Notes: generated from the sequence alone by a model not told the origin. Numbered from the stretch's first letter, positions 29,613 through 40,337 are shown. The stretch: DNA of 64,000 nucleotides from Ostreococcus lucimarinus CCE9901 (GCF_000092065.1 NC_009375.1:62001-126000); one strand, 5' to 3'. A program made the numbers and translations.

Positions 29613-32462
29613 ATGCGCGTCGACGCCGCGCACACAGCGCGCCCGCGACGCGTGCACTTTCTCGTCGACGCGCGCGCGACGCGCGAGCGCGCGAGCGCGA
29701 CGCAGTCGGCGTCGACGTCGGGAGCTGATTTTAAATCTTCAACTTGGAAAACCTTCGCGCGCCGCGCGCTCGAACGCGCCGTCGACGGGCGCGCGGGCGA
29801 AGACGTTGAATTTACCGTGCGCGCGTGCGATGGGTCGGTGCCGCCGCACGCGTTCGACGCGCGGGCGCGAGAGGCGACGGGACGACGCGGCGATGAGTTT
29901 GGAAAGTTTCGGCGGTGCGACAAAAACGCCGTCGAGGACGCGTTCAGGACGTGCGAGACGACGTGCGGGGAGTATTTAGAGACATTTACGAGCGGCGGCG
30001 ACGTCGCGGCGAGCGACGAGGATGGACGGGGGGCGATCGAGAGTTGGTTGGTGAACGCGACGCGGAACGTCGGCGCGGCGACGAACGATTTCGCCGCCGC
30101 GGGCGGCGGATTCGCCGCGACTTTCGCGGACGACGACGACGAAGGCGAGAAGTACAGCGCGTTATTCATCATCACCGCACTCCCCGAGCTGTCGGAAGCG
30201 GAAGCGGCGAAGGTTGATGCGAAGCACGTGGCCAAGTTGTTTAAAGGCATCGAGGAGAAGTTCAAGCGAGACCGCGTTCGAGCGCATTTGTTGTACGTCG
30301 GCGACGGACCGACGGGCGCGTTCGCGGACGTCTTGCAAGAGACGTTTCATAAATTGAATGGTGCGGTGATATCGCTCGATGTCGCGAGCAGACTCGCGTC
30401 CTGGCTGCCGCTGTATTCGACGCTCTCGGCGCTGAGCCGCGGTGACGAGGCGAGCGCGTCCACGACTACGGTGGAGTCGACAAGTACGGTGGACATAATC
30501 GTCGAGACTCGAGACTCGCAATCGGCGCATCGCTTAGGCGAAGCCCATCAAGCGCGATATCATGGTCGAGGTGACGGTTCGATTGCCATTGTCGGTTTCA
30601 TCGACCGCGCCGAAGCGCCCTCAGCCGCGGCGCTGGCTGTTGAAACGCAAACCATTTTGTGCTTTGACGACTCGCCGATTCGTGCGCTTATGGCGATGCT
30701 TGTACTAAAAGACGCAGTCGCAGTCGTCCGACGCGATGCTGGGAGACACGAGCAGATCGCGATTCTAGAGCCGTTGACGTGTTCGTCCTTCATCGTCACT
30801 TCCCTGAAGACGACGCCTGGCGAGCTGTGCCCGCGCGCGTCGGCAGCGAAAGCGAGCGCTCGGAGCGAAATTGTTAAACTCGCGTCGAGGCGAGATTGTT
30901 TAGCGTCACTCGAAAATGTGCACGTATTGCTCGCGAAGATTCGCGAAGACGTGCGCGAGAAGATTGTGTCACCTCCGGCGACGCAGGATTCTTTAGCGTT
31001 GACGCAACAAGTGTTGTCGATGGACGCTGCGACGCAGAGCTCAAGTGCGCCGCTGATGCCGGTCGATGTGAACACCCTTGAGGAAGCTTTCATCGCGGAC
31101 CAGCGAATTGGCGTGCAACAAGATGCCTCTCGGTTGGAAGCTTGGTACGGCTCGCGCGATTTGGTGCCAAAGACTCGAGAAATGTTGCGTCGCGTGGAAG
31201 ATAAAGCGACGAAATCTTCAGACACCGCGGGCGAACTCTTGAATAATCTCGATGAACGGTTCAAGGACATGCTCAAACGCCATAATGGCATTGTTTCGCC
31301 GCCGCGAAAGTCACGAGCGCGACGATCGCTCGCGTCTACGCTAACGGTGTTTGCAATGGACGCTGACGTGCCGCCATGGACTGGGGATGTCGAACAGGCG
31401 GCGCTCGAGGAATACGAGTCATTCGTCGCTACGTTCAGCGCGCTCGAAGGTGGGGACGGATTGAACGAGCCGAATCTCCATGATTTCGCTGCCAAGATTA
31501 TTTATCGATTCCGCTTGAGCGTGGGCTCGAACGAAGACGATAATCTCGTCGAGCGACTCGAACGCGCAATCGCGAAGAATTCAAAAGAGCTCAAGGCAAA
31601 GTACGTCGGTGTACACTCATCCAAGGCGGCCAAGCGGCTGGAGTTCATATTACAGATGCACGTCGCGCTGCAGTTGGCTTCTCTCAAAGTGACGCAAGTG
31701 CGCGATGAGAATGGCGCGGACGCGTGCGAGGCTGTCGAAGAGCGCGCCATCTCGAAGAAAGAGCAAAAGAAACTCGTCAAGTCTGTGCAAAAGTTGGTGG
31801 ACGAGATTCATTTTCTTCTTCAACCCTGCGGCGTCGAGGGCGTGCGCTCGTTGATGGCGGCAGAGTTGACTCCACACTATAGCGGATTCATACCAGACAC
31901 TTTGCGAGTGTTGCAGCGCGATCTCGGCTTGACCATGGAACCCGACGCCGGCGGCGACGCAAGTGCCGTCGCGTTGACGCCGTTTTCTCCCGTGCCCGCG
32001 CTCAGGCGCTCACCAAGAAAGCCGAAAGCACCGGAAAGACTCGCACCCGCAGAACCGGCGCCGAAGCTCAAAATTAAGGCGAAACCGCACGAGGGCTGGC
32101 ATCACCTCGCGCGTGGGCGGAACAACACGAAGGAAGTCAAGGTGTCCGTCAAAGATTTGAAAAAGCCGACGTTCGCGCATCCGCGACCGCAAACGTTTCG
32201 CGGCGTTACGCGCCATTCAGCTCTCCAAGGTGGCGCCACGCCCGCACCGAGCGGTAACCGCGCGCTATCGACGCCCGCGATAGTGAAATGCACGCCCATG
32301 GGCGGCACCACGCCCGCGCCGATGCGCGGGGGACCGCGAGCAATTGTCGCCGCGACACCCGTCGGCGGCGCGATGTCGACGCCGTTGGCGAATCGTGCGC
32401 CCGTCCGCAAGCTGGCCGACGACTTCACGCCCGCGAAAAGATCGCGACTGCACAATACATAG
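29613..32462 (+). CDS. Treslin/TICRR (Sld3-like) replication-initiation factor, candidate
   Basis: About 949 residues from the ATG at 29613; an in-frame ATG at 29505 would add 36 Arg-rich residues. The N-terminal 300 residues (RRVHFLVDARATRE, YSALFIITALPELSE, RAHLLYVGDGPTG) look like a vWA-type fold. A central helical region includes RLEFILQMHVALQLASL and then EQKKLVKSVQKLVDEIHFLL and HYSGFIPDTLRVLQRDLGL. These resemble the Sld3-Treslin domain of plant and animal Treslin. The C-terminal 150 residues are basic and Pro-rich (RRSPRKPKAPERL, several TPxxxxTP motifs), a plausible CDK-target tail. Treslin/Sld3 loads Cdc45 onto origins under CDK control. The assignment is from pattern resemblance and needs a profile search. 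Confidence 0.6.
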   Translation: MRVDAAHTARPRRVHFLVDARATRERASATQSASTSGADFKSSTWKTFARRALERAVDGRAGEDVEFTVRACDGSVPPHAFDARAREATGRRGDEFGKFRRCDKNAVEDAFRTCETTCGEYLETFTSGGDVAASDEDGRGAIESWLVNATRNVGAATNDFAAAGGGFAATFADDDDEGEKYSALFIITALPELSEAEAAKVDAKHVAKLFKGIEEKFKRDRVRAHLLYVGDGPTGAFADVLQETFHKLNGAVISLDVASRLASWLPLYSTLSALSRGDEASASTTTVESTSTVDIIVETRDSQSAHRLGEAHQARYHGRGDGSIAIVGFIDRAEAPSAAALAVETQTILCFDDSPIRALMAMLVLKDAVAVVRRDAGRHEQIAILEPLTCSSFIVTSLKTTPGELCPRASAAKASARSEIVKLASRRDCLASLENVHVLLAKIREDVREKIVSPPATQDSLALTQQVLSMDAATQSSSAPLMPVDVNTLEEAFIADQRIGVQQDASRLEAWYGSRDLVPKTREMLRRVEDKATKSSDTAGELLNNLDERFKDMLKRHNGIVSPPRKSRARRSLASTLTVFAMDADVPPWTGDVEQAALEEYESFVATFSALEGGDGLNEPNLHDFAAKIIYRFRLSVGSNEDDNLVERLERAIAKNSKELKAKYVGVHSSKAAKRLEFILQMHVALQLASLKVTQVRDENGADACEAVEERAISKKEQKKLVKSVQKLVDEIHFLLQPCGVEGVRSLMAAELTPHYSGFIPDTLRVLQRDLGLTMEPDAGGDASAVALTPFSPVPALRRSPRKPKAPERLAPAEPAPKLKIKAKPHEGWHHLARGRNNTKEVKVSVKDLKKPTFAHPRPQTFRGVTRHSALQGGATPAPSGNRALSTPAIVKCTPMGGTTPAPMRGGPRAIVAATPVGGAMSTPLANRAPVRKLADDFTPAKRSRLHNT

Positions 32463-32514
32463 CTTCGATCATCGTTGTACAACACGTATTCACAATAAAC
32501 TAAGGGAAAATGCT

Positions 32515-33263
32515 CTAAGGGAAATATTCGCGTTCTCGAAACGCGCTGGCGCCGAGCGCCATCGTGAGCTCTCTGGCGCGAGCGATATCCACGCCGGGCG
32601 TTCGCGTCGTCGTCGCCTCTACCTCCATCCCGAGTTCACTACATCGTTCAATGAACGCCAACGCGTCTCCTTGCGTCCTTCCGTCCCTCGGCGCCATGAT
32701 TCGCGCGTACTCATCCGGATCCGCGCTCGCAAAGTTAACCGTCACGCTTCGCAATCCGGCGTCCCGCAACGCGTCGCACACCGCCACATCCACCAGTCCA
32801 TTCGTCGCGACGCGCGTCGCGATTCCGTGTCTTCGCGCTCGTATCTCTCGCAGCGCGTCGCACAGCACGTCGTGGCGCAGCAACGGTTCGCCGTATCCCG
32901 CGAAGACGACGCCCGGGTCGCTCTCGCCGCTGCGCGCGTCGTCCAGAGTCACTTCTTTCGTCAGCGCGGGGTCCGATCGAGCGCGAGAGACGCTCGCGGG
33001 TGGAATCGAGCCGCGCGCGCGGTCGCGTCGACGCACCTGCTCGCGATGGGCGGCAGCGCGTCGTAGAAGGCGTCGATGACGTCGACGAGTTCAGCAGCCG
33101 TCGGCTCGGGCTCGGTCAGTAACTGAAACTTTGACGACGCCGGCATCGAGAACGCGGGTCCGCGGAGTCGCGTCAGCGGCGTCGCATTCGTTTGGTTGGT
33201 CAACGCGAGATACAACGCGCCGCGAAGGGTGTAGGCGACGCCCGGTCGCGCGAGGGACGCCAT
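32515..33263 (-). CDS. Radical-SAM-fold protein lacking the Fe-S cysteine motif
   Basis: Two exons, 33263-33037 and 32929-32515, give about 213 residues. It resembles the small TatD-linked radical SAM group: ALYLALTNQTNATPL at the first beta strand, VVFAGYGEPLLRHDVL (the GGEP-like SAM motif as AGYGEP), TRVATNGLV, VNFASADPDEYARIM and a C-terminal LTMALGASAFREREYFP. The stretch where the family has CxxxCxxC instead reads TNQTNATPLTRLRGPAF, with no Cys. Only three Cys exist, all in helices, so a standard [4Fe-4S] cluster cannot be bound. It may be a degenerate or repurposed homologue. No clear targeting peptide. It lies 97 bases downstream of the IPT/TIG gene on the same strand. Confidence 0.78.
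32930..33036 (-). other. Spliceosomal intron in radical-SAM-like gene (107 bases)
   Basis: On the reverse strand AG|GTGCGT is the donor (33036 downward), CTGAC is at 32964-32960, and the acceptor AG is at 32931-32930. Two closer AGs 7-10 bases after CTGAC would break the frame. Phase 2: the join reads PPIAS-SGESDPGVVF. The upstream frame otherwise stops at 32963-32961. Confidence 0.78.
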
Positions 33264-33359
33264 GATGTGCCGGGACGGCGGGCGGCGCGCGGCGAGACGC
33301 GAATTCGTTCGACCGGACTCGCTACAGAAGTCGCCGCGACGCGACGCTACGAGCTAAAA

Positions 33360-35927
33360 CTACTTGTACAGAAACGCCACACCGCTCAAGAGTGGGGCGC
33401 GGGATTGCGCCAGGGTGGCGTACACGGTGACGGATCCGCGCTCGCGCGCGGGGGACACGCAGTCGATTTCAATGTTTTCGCCCTGCGCCGAAGCGACGGT
33501 TTCGACGACGGCGACTCCCGCGGGGCGGGCTTGGACGCGCGTGGAACCAAAGTGGCACGTAAGCATCTCACTCGCGACGGCGATGGAGAGCGTGGCGCGA
33601 ACTGGCGTGCCGCCGAATGTCCAACCGCTCGCCGCGTCGACGGCGGACATGTACGATTGCGCCATGGACGTCAACGCCACGCGCGTGTGCGAGGCGGAGG
33701 CGGTCGATCCGGTGGGTAATGCTTTGGTGGAATCGCACTCTTCGAAACACGGCGTCACCCAACGCTCGACCACACCCGTGGACTCTGCGAGCGGAGACTC
33801 GCACATGATCAACGCGCTCGAAACAACGACGCCACCAGAGACGCCGGCGCCGCCGCCGAACACGCACAGCGATTTCGCGGAATCTATCGTTCCCTCGACG
33901 TGCGTGGATATGAGATTCGATCCCGTGATTGATATCACGTCTACCGGTCCCCAGGTCTGGCGCGGATGCGCGCCAGTAACCGCGTGGTCTTCCTTGACTA
34001 ACAAAATCGCCGGCGGATCGAGCGACGCCGCGGCGGCGTCGCGCGCCAATCGCACGACGACGAAGCCTGGGGACAGGAGTGCGGGCGTCGGACAGTGCAC
34101 TGAGGGTGCGACGTACGTACCGACAGTGGCATTTAAATTTCCTGAACCGAACACGCACTTCAAAGTTCCCACGGACAACGTCCCGAGCTGTTGATGATCC
34201 CCGACGATTATTTTCGCCGTCGCCGCAGCGAGGTATGTCGTCGCCGGCGTCAACCACAACGGCGGCGCGACGTACGCCGACGTCGTCTCCGCGGTGACTG
34301 GAATAGTCAACCCGTACTGTACTAAATCTACCGACTCCGTCGCCCCGAACCCGAGCATGAGCGCGCTCTGCGACGGCTTCAACGCCGGTGTCACACATTC
34401 GGCAACTGTCCCGCTCATATATCGCGCGTGCACGGGACCGACGGCACCGAAATGACATCCCGAATACGCTCGACTCTCGCCTTCGTCGGGATACGACGTC
34501 CCAGTGACTTGTAACGCCACGCCACCCTGATGCGTGATCGTCAGCACGTCCACGCTCGTGATCGTTGGCACCGCCACGGGGGCGACGTACACGGAGCGAA
34601 CCACCGCGTTCGCGTCGGCGCTACAGCTAATTTTCACCTCTCCCGATGTCCAAGTCGGGGTGTCCAAACACCGCGCGATAGCGCTAGATACGTACACCAA
34701 TCGTGAAGTCGAGGCATCGGGATAGGTGCACACGCAACCGTCATCATAATCGAAAGAAAAACCTGAACCTCTAACGAAGAAATTGCCGCCGAGGACGACG
34801 TCAAACGGCGTCGCGCCGCTCGCGACGTCTAGCGTCGGATTCATCACCACCAAGCTCTGTGCCTCTTCCGCGGGCTCAAGTGGGTCGGTTGTCTGTCGCG
34901 TTGTTTCGGTAAACGCCACGTTCACGGTCGTCGTGAGTACGAAGCGACCGTTGCCGATGCCCAAGCGCAACGGCACGCTCGCCGCCGCCGCGCGCGCGGG
35001 CGAGTAGCACGTCGCCGTCTTCGACGCCGTCACGCGCGCGTCGATGGGGCCTATCGTGCCAAAGAAGCAACTCAAAAAGTCTCCGTCGTCCTCCCCGCCG
35101 ACGGTGCTAAAACCGTTCCCCGTGACCAACACGGGCGTGCCGCCCGTGACGTTGACGCTCGACGTGGCGCTCGTGAGCGAAAAGTCATTCGTCTCCAACA
35201 CAAATCCCAACACTCCGCGCGATCGCGGAGGTATGGAAACCGTCTGATTCGCCGTCGTCGCCGCGAGCGCATTCGCGTCGTACTCGCTCTGCGACGCCGT
35301 GAACGTCGCGATCACCATGGACGAAATCTCCCCGCTCGTCAGCGGCGGCGTCTCGCATCGAATCAACGCGCTCGACACCACGTCCACCCCCACGTGCGTC
35401 ACCGGCTTCGTCCATCGCACGCTCACCGCCTCGTGCAAGTGCTTCCCTTGCAAATAAAACACCTCTCCCCCGATCTCCGGCGCGTCCGTCGGGTACGCGT
35501 TCGTCACCGACATCTGTTTCGCGAAATTAAACGTCTCGCCGTTTTCATTCATCGGCGCCGTCGTCGCCGCTCGGTTCGCCCTTCGCAGCGTCAGCCCCAC
35601 GCTCACGAACCCTCCTCGATCGTCCGCGTGCCTCGGGCTCAGGCACACCATCGTCGCGTGCCCGCTCTGCGTCCCCTTCGACGTCGGCGCGACGACGGCG
35701 TCGTCGAACGCGCACGCCGCGTCCGCGCTCCCGCCGTACCCCTCGCCCGCGAGCGTCACCAGCGTCCCGCCCACCGCCGGCCCGACCTCGGGCGTCACGC
35801 AGTCGATCGACATCGACGCCCCCGGGCGCAGCGCGACGACGCACGACCACGACGCCGCGATCAGCGCGCGCGCGAGCGCCGTCGCCGCGACGCCGCGACG
35901 CCGCTTCGCTCGACTCGACCGCGGCAT
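33360..35927 (-). CDS. Secreted protein with tandem IPT/TIG domains
   Basis: About 855 residues from the ATG at 35927. In-frame ATGs at 35990 and further up exist, but 35927 places a basic n-region and hydrophobic core (VAATALARALIAASWSCVVAL) right at the start, a good signal peptide. About eight immunoglobulin-like IPT/TIG units follow, recognisable by P-x-x-G-G-(T/V)-x-(V/L)-x-x-x-G-x-x-(F/Y) and a Cys before strand F. Examples are VTPEVGPAVGGTLVTLAGEGYGG, TGGTPVLVTGNGFSTV, SGATPFDVVLGGNFFVRGSGF and HQGGVALQVTGTSYPD. Each unit ends with a (A/V)-x-C-x-(S/T)-P-like strand such as CETPPLTSGE. There is no C-terminal membrane span or GPI-like tail. It probably acts in the cell covering or secretory path; function is unknown. 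It is divergent to AP-2 alpha. Confidence 0.82.
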   Translation of the reverse strand: MPRSSRAKRRRGVAATALARALIAASWSCVVALRPGASMSIDCVTPEVGPAVGGTLVTLAGEGYGGSADAACAFDDAVVAPTSKGTQSGHATMVCLSPRHADDRGGFVSVGLTLRRANRAATTAPMNENGETFNFAKQMSVTNAYPTDAPEIGGEVFYLQGKHLHEAVSVRWTKPVTHVGVDVVSSALIRCETPPLTSGEISSMVIATFTASQSEYDANALAATTANQTVSIPPRSRGVLGFVLETNDFSLTSATSSVNVTGGTPVLVTGNGFSTVGGEDDGDFLSCFFGTIGPIDARVTASKTATCYSPARAAAASVPLRLGIGNGRFVLTTTVNVAFTETTRQTTDPLEPAEEAQSLVVMNPTLDVASGATPFDVVLGGNFFVRGSGFSFDYDDGCVCTYPDASTSRLVYVSSAIARCLDTPTWTSGEVKISCSADANAVVRSVYVAPVAVPTITSVDVLTITHQGGVALQVTGTSYPDEGESRAYSGCHFGAVGPVHARYMSGTVAECVTPALKPSQSALMLGFGATESVDLVQYGLTIPVTAETTSAYVAPPLWLTPATTYLAAATAKIIVGDHQQLGTLSVGTLKCVFGSGNLNATVGTYVAPSVHCPTPALLSPGFVVVRLARDAAAASLDPPAILLVKEDHAVTGAHPRQTWGPVDVISITGSNLISTHVEGTIDSAKSLCVFGGGAGVSGGVVVSSALIMCESPLAESTGVVERWVTPCFEECDSTKALPTGSTASASHTRVALTSMAQSYMSAVDAASGWTFGGTPVRATLSIAVASEMLTCHFGSTRVQARPAGVAVVETVASAQGENIEIDCVSPARERGSVTVYATLAQSRAPLLSGVAFLYK

Positions 35928-36147
35928 CTTCTTCAACGTTTCGCGCCTCGCGCGCGCGATCGGCGCTCGCGCGCGCGACTCGGACGCCATCAGACGCGCA
36001 CAAAGATACGTGTGCGCGTTCGCATCGCGCGTTCGAGCGCGCGCGAGGGCGCGCGCGTCGCGGAGTCGCGAATTTGTGACGAATTTCCGTTGACTCATCG
36101 GGACGATCTGCACTCGACGACGCGACGCGACGCGCGCGCGCGGCGAC

Positions 36148-39100
36148 ATGGCGCCGTTTCTCGGTGGTATGCGCGGCCTGACGGTGTTCGTGCAAGACGT
36201 GCGGAACTGCAGTAATAAGGTGCGGCGAGCGCGCGCGCGCGAGGGATGACGACGACGGGCGAGGGCATTCGATCGAACGAAACGACGCGCGGTGACGCGT
36301 TGAGCGGCGAGAGCGCGAGAGAGAGGCGCGCGGACTGACGACGAGGGTCGCGCGCGTCGCGAACGCGAACGCAGGAGCAAGAGCGCGCGCGCGTGGAGAA
36401 GGAACTGGCGAATATTCGACGGAAATTCAATAAGACCCACCGCGCGCTCACGGCGTACGAACGGAAAAAGTACGTGCTGAAGCTGCTGTACATATACATG
36501 CTCGGGTATAACGTGGACTTTGGACACACCGAGGCGCTGAAGTTGATATCGGCGTCGTCGTACGCGGAGAAACAGGTTGGGTACATGACGACGTCGGTGA
36601 TATTGAACGAGAGAAACGAGTTTTTGAGAATGGCCATCAATAGCATACGCACGGATGTGATCTCGAGCAATGAGACGAATCAGTGCTTGGGGTTGTCGTG
36701 CATCGCGAACGTCGGGGGGCGGGAGTTCGCGGATTCGTTAGCTGGGGACGTGGAGACGATTGTGATGACGCCGACGATTCGGCCGGTGGTTCGGAAAAAG
36801 GCGGCGCTGTGTCTGTTGAGGTTGTTTCGTAAGAATCCTGAAATTTTACTCGCGGAAACGTTCGCGTCAAAAATGACCGACTTACTCGACGCCGAGCGCG
36901 ATTTGGGGGTGCTCATGGGCGTCTTGGGTTTGTTGCTGGGTCTCGTGCAGCACGATTACCGAGGGTACGAGGCGTGCGTGCCCAAGGTCATCGCGTTGTT
37001 GGAACGATTGACGAGGAATAAGGACATTCCGCCCGAGTATTTGTACTACGGTATTCCCTCTCCATGGTTACAGGTGAAGTGCATGAAGATTTTGCAGTAC
37101 TTTCCCACACCAGACGATCAGGCGCTGCTCGATTCGCAGCTCATCGCCATGCGAAACATCCTCACCAAGACGGACACGGTGAAAAACTTCAATAAGAACA
37201 ATGCGCTGCACGCCATCTTGTTCGAGGCGATCAATTTAGTTACTAGCATGGACTACGCGCACGAACTGTTGGACCCGTGCGTGGAGATTCTCGGGAATTT
37301 TCTCGACATGAAGGAACCGAATATTCGCTACTTGGCTCTCAACACGCTCAACGCCCTCGCGGCGATGGCGGATTTGCGAGAAGCCATAAAGGTGTACCAA
37401 GAGCAAGTCGTGGCTGCGTTGCACGACGCGGACATTTCCATTCGTCGCCGCGCGTTGACTTTATTGTTTTCTATGTGCGATGCTTCCAACGTGCACTCTG
37501 TCATCGAGGAGCTCATCAAGTACTTCGTCACCGCTGATTTTGACATTCGCGAGGAACTGGCGCTCAAAACGGCCATCTTGGCCGAGCGCTACAGCGTGAA
37601 CGATCGCATGTGGTTCATTGAGATCGCGATGCAAATGATAGACAAGGCGGGCGATTTCATCAACGACGACTTGTGGCATCGCATGGTGCAAATCGCAACC
37701 AACGACGCGTCGCTTCACGGTCGCACGGCGCAATTGATGTTCGTCAAGTTGCGCGACGAGGGCGCGTCGAACGAACTCATGCTTCGCGCGATGTCGTACT
37801 GCATCGGAGAGTTTGGGTATTTGCTTCCCATTCCCGCGTCGCAGTACGTCGATCTCTTAGTGCCACTGTTCCAGGATACGGATGAGGTCACGCAGGGCAT
37901 CATGCTCACAGCCTTCGTCAAGGTTGCGATGCACAAGAATTGCGATCAGGCGTCGATGGGTAAGATCGTGAAGGTGTTCACCGACATGAGCTCATCGTTT
38001 GACGTCGAGTTGCAGCAACGTGCAAACGAATATCTGAAGCTCTTGCGTCTCGGACCGAACATGCGACCGATTCTCGAGCCCATGCCCGAGTACCCTGAAC
38101 GTTCGAGCGTGTTGGAGAAGCACATACAAGTAGAAAACGTCGCCTCGGACGTCGCCGCGGGAGTTCGTAAACTTGCCATGAGTGGTGTCGTGACGGCGAG
38201 AGAGCAACCCCGCGCTCAGGCGCGGTCGGCGCCGGCGCTTCCTGCAGCCGCAGCACCGCCGGTCGATGCCGTCACAGATTTGCTCGGCAACTTGATGGGC
38301 GACGGATCTTCGGCGCCGGCGGCGCTTCCGCCGTCGTCGACTGGGATGAATCTCGACGAGCTTCTCGGAAACGCCCCTCCCGCACTTCCAGCGGTAGAAG
38401 AGCGTCTCGCACTTCCGAGTTCCACGTCACCTCCCGCGGGGCCGGTGACGACCACATCGTCCGCAGACGCTTTAGACGATTTACTAGGCTTAGGCGCGCT
38501 CGCGGCGACGCAACCGCCGCCGGCGACGCACGGCGACGCCTTAGACGCCTTTGGAGCTCTGGGTGCGCCGGCGCCCGCGGCGCCGGCACCGACGCAACCC
38601 GTGGCACCGGTACAATCATTGACGTCGAGCGACGGTATTCAACCCACGGTGAACGTTCAAGACTGCGCGAAACGGTTCCTCATCGCCGACAACGGCTTGC
38701 TGTATGAAGACGCGAACGTACAGATTGGCGTGAAATCGCAGTGGCAAGGGTCTCAAGGTCGCGTGATGTTCTACGTTGGGAACAAGTCCGCGAGCGCGGA
38801 TCTGCAAAACTTCAGAATGGTCATACCGTCGATCGAAGGCTTGCGTCACAGTCTTCAACCCTTCCCCGCGTCCATCGGACCGAAGCGCCAGGTGCAGTTG
38901 ATGTTGCAAGTAGCGATTACGTCGGCGTTTGCCTCGGCGCCAAAACTCGAGTTTTCGTACACGTCCACCGCCGTCGCGGCGGCGTGTGCCAGGTCTCTGG
39001 AGTTGCCCGTACGTGTGACCAAGTTTTTGAGCCCGATGACCATCGCTTCGCCGCAAGAGTTCATCGCCAAGTGGCACCAGATGGCGTCCGCCGGGCAGCA

Positions 39101-39383
39101 ACAGAAAATTATGGACGTGTCGCAGCAGTACGCGACGAGCATCGAAAGCGTGTCAAACGCCTTCTCGGGCATGCGGCTCGTCGTACATAAAGGCTTAGAT
39201 CCAAACCCCGCAAACTTAATCGCGGGAAGCCGGTTCGTCGGCGAACGATGCGGTGAAGTCTTTGTGGGCGTTCGCGTGGAGAGCGACGCGAACGTGCGCG
39301 GACGATATAGATTCACCGTCGCTTCGATGGACGCCGTCGCGGCGGCTGCGGTCATGGATACGATCGTTACCGCACTCCAATAG
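36148..39383 (+). CDS. AP2A: AP-2 adaptor complex subunit alpha (alpha-adaptin)
   Basis: Two exons, 36148-36219 and 36375-39383, give about 1026 residues. Exon 1 encodes the diagnostic start MAPFLGGMRGLTVFVQDVRN. Splicing joins CSNK to EQERARVEKELANIRRKF, which is the conserved alpha-adaptin N-terminus. The HEAT-repeat trunk (about 30-600) includes YVLKLLYIYMLGYNVDFGH, MTTSVILNERNEFLRMAINS and YLYYGIPSPWLQVKCMKILQ. The Ala/Pro-rich hinge (about 610-740) carries several DLLG/ELLG motifs (TDLLGNLMGDG, LDDLLGLG). The C-terminal appendage follows (NGLLYEDANVQIGVKSQWQG to the end). AP-2 links cargo and clathrin at the plasma membrane during endocytosis. Convergent with Derlin, about 86 bases apart. 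Confidence 0.95.
36220..36374 (+). other. Spliceosomal intron in AP-2 alpha (155 bases)
   Basis: The donor is GTGCGG at 36220, CTGAC is at 36335-36339, and the acceptor GCAG ends at 36374. Phase 0, between the AAG codon ending NCSNK and GAG of EQERARV. Without this intron the conserved MRGLTVFVQDVRN start would not connect to the trunk. Confidence 0.9.
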
Positions 39384-39469
39384 AATAGCGCGAAAGGCTT
39401 TCTTTTCTTGTCAATTCTAAGTCGTCTCGTTCACAACATTTCTATATCGTCGCTTTCTATATCGTCGCT

Positions 39470-40337
39470 TTACTCGTTCAAGTCTCGCGGCGCCCCAGCG
39501 GCTCCCTCGACAGCCGCCCCCGCGTCGCGCCGCGCGCGTCGCGCCGCACGCGTTTGCACCCCATCCGTGTCGACTAATCTCTGCCGCGTACCGAACAAAG
39601 CGCACACGATTGCGGGCGTTTTCAACGGCTCCCTCCCCGTCATCTCCGGATACACGTCCTTCAAAAAGTAATACGCGTGTCCGGCGATCATTCCTAGCGC
39701 ATCCGTGATCGGCTGCGATCCGATCAAGGTGGAAAAAATCAGCAACACCCACGGTAAATACGGCGCCGTGAAGTTGAACAACCCCAAAAACGACATCTGC
39801 GTCGCCGCGTTTCTCCGTCCCCACACGTACACCATCATAAACGTCAGGCTCGTCCCCAAAAATTGCACGTTGACGAACGGCGCGAACGCCGTCAACAGCG
39901 TCCCCCCGAACAGCAGCATGTAAAAGAAATCGCACGACCGTCCCTGAAACGACCCTTCCTCGAGCATTCGACAGTACCGGCTCAGGAAGAACATGTGAAA
40001 CACGAAGTCGACGCCGAGCGAGCCGAAGAAGAAGAAATTCGTCACCAACCGCCACAGCTCGTACTCTTGAAATATCAGCTTACTGTTGAAGTACACGTTC
40101 AGCGGCGAGATCAACTGCGTCGAGTCGCGCGCGCGCGTCGTCAGTCTCCCGCCGTTCGCGCGCGTCGCCCCCTTCGCCGCGCGAATCGAATCTTCGTCGC
40201 TCGGCGTCGAATCCAATCGAGCGCTTCCGTCGACGCACCTCGAGCGCGCAGCCCACGGTGACGGCGAACGTCAGCGTGAGGTACATGCGCGTCACCGTCG
40301 GCACGCTCGCGTACCACTCCTCGAGCGTGTTCGCCAT
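39470..40337 (-). CDS. DER1: Derlin family protein (ER-associated degradation)
   Basis: Two exons, 40337-40239 and 40114-39470, give about 247 residues. Exon 1 encodes MANTLEEWYASVPTVTRMYL through VGCALE and exon 2 resumes with LISPLNVYFNSKLIF. The join restores the Derlin first transmembrane helix and following loop. The W-R motif is in ELWRLVTNFFFFG, and the family's G-x-x-x-F/G-like segment is FLGTSLTFMMVYVWGRRN. Several hydrophobic spans follow, and the C-terminus is a basic Ala/Arg-rich tail. Derlins are rhomboid-fold pseudoproteases in the ER membrane that retrotranslocate misfolded proteins with Hrd1 and p97/Cdc48. It shares a roughly 100-base upstream region with the Kelch gene. Confidence 0.93.
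40115..40238 (-). other. Spliceosomal intron in Derlin gene (124 bases)
   Basis: On the reverse strand GAG|GTGCGT is the donor (40238 downward), CTGAC is at 40144-40140, and the acceptor GCAG ends at 40115. Phase 0; it joins CALE to LISPLN. Confidence 0.9.
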
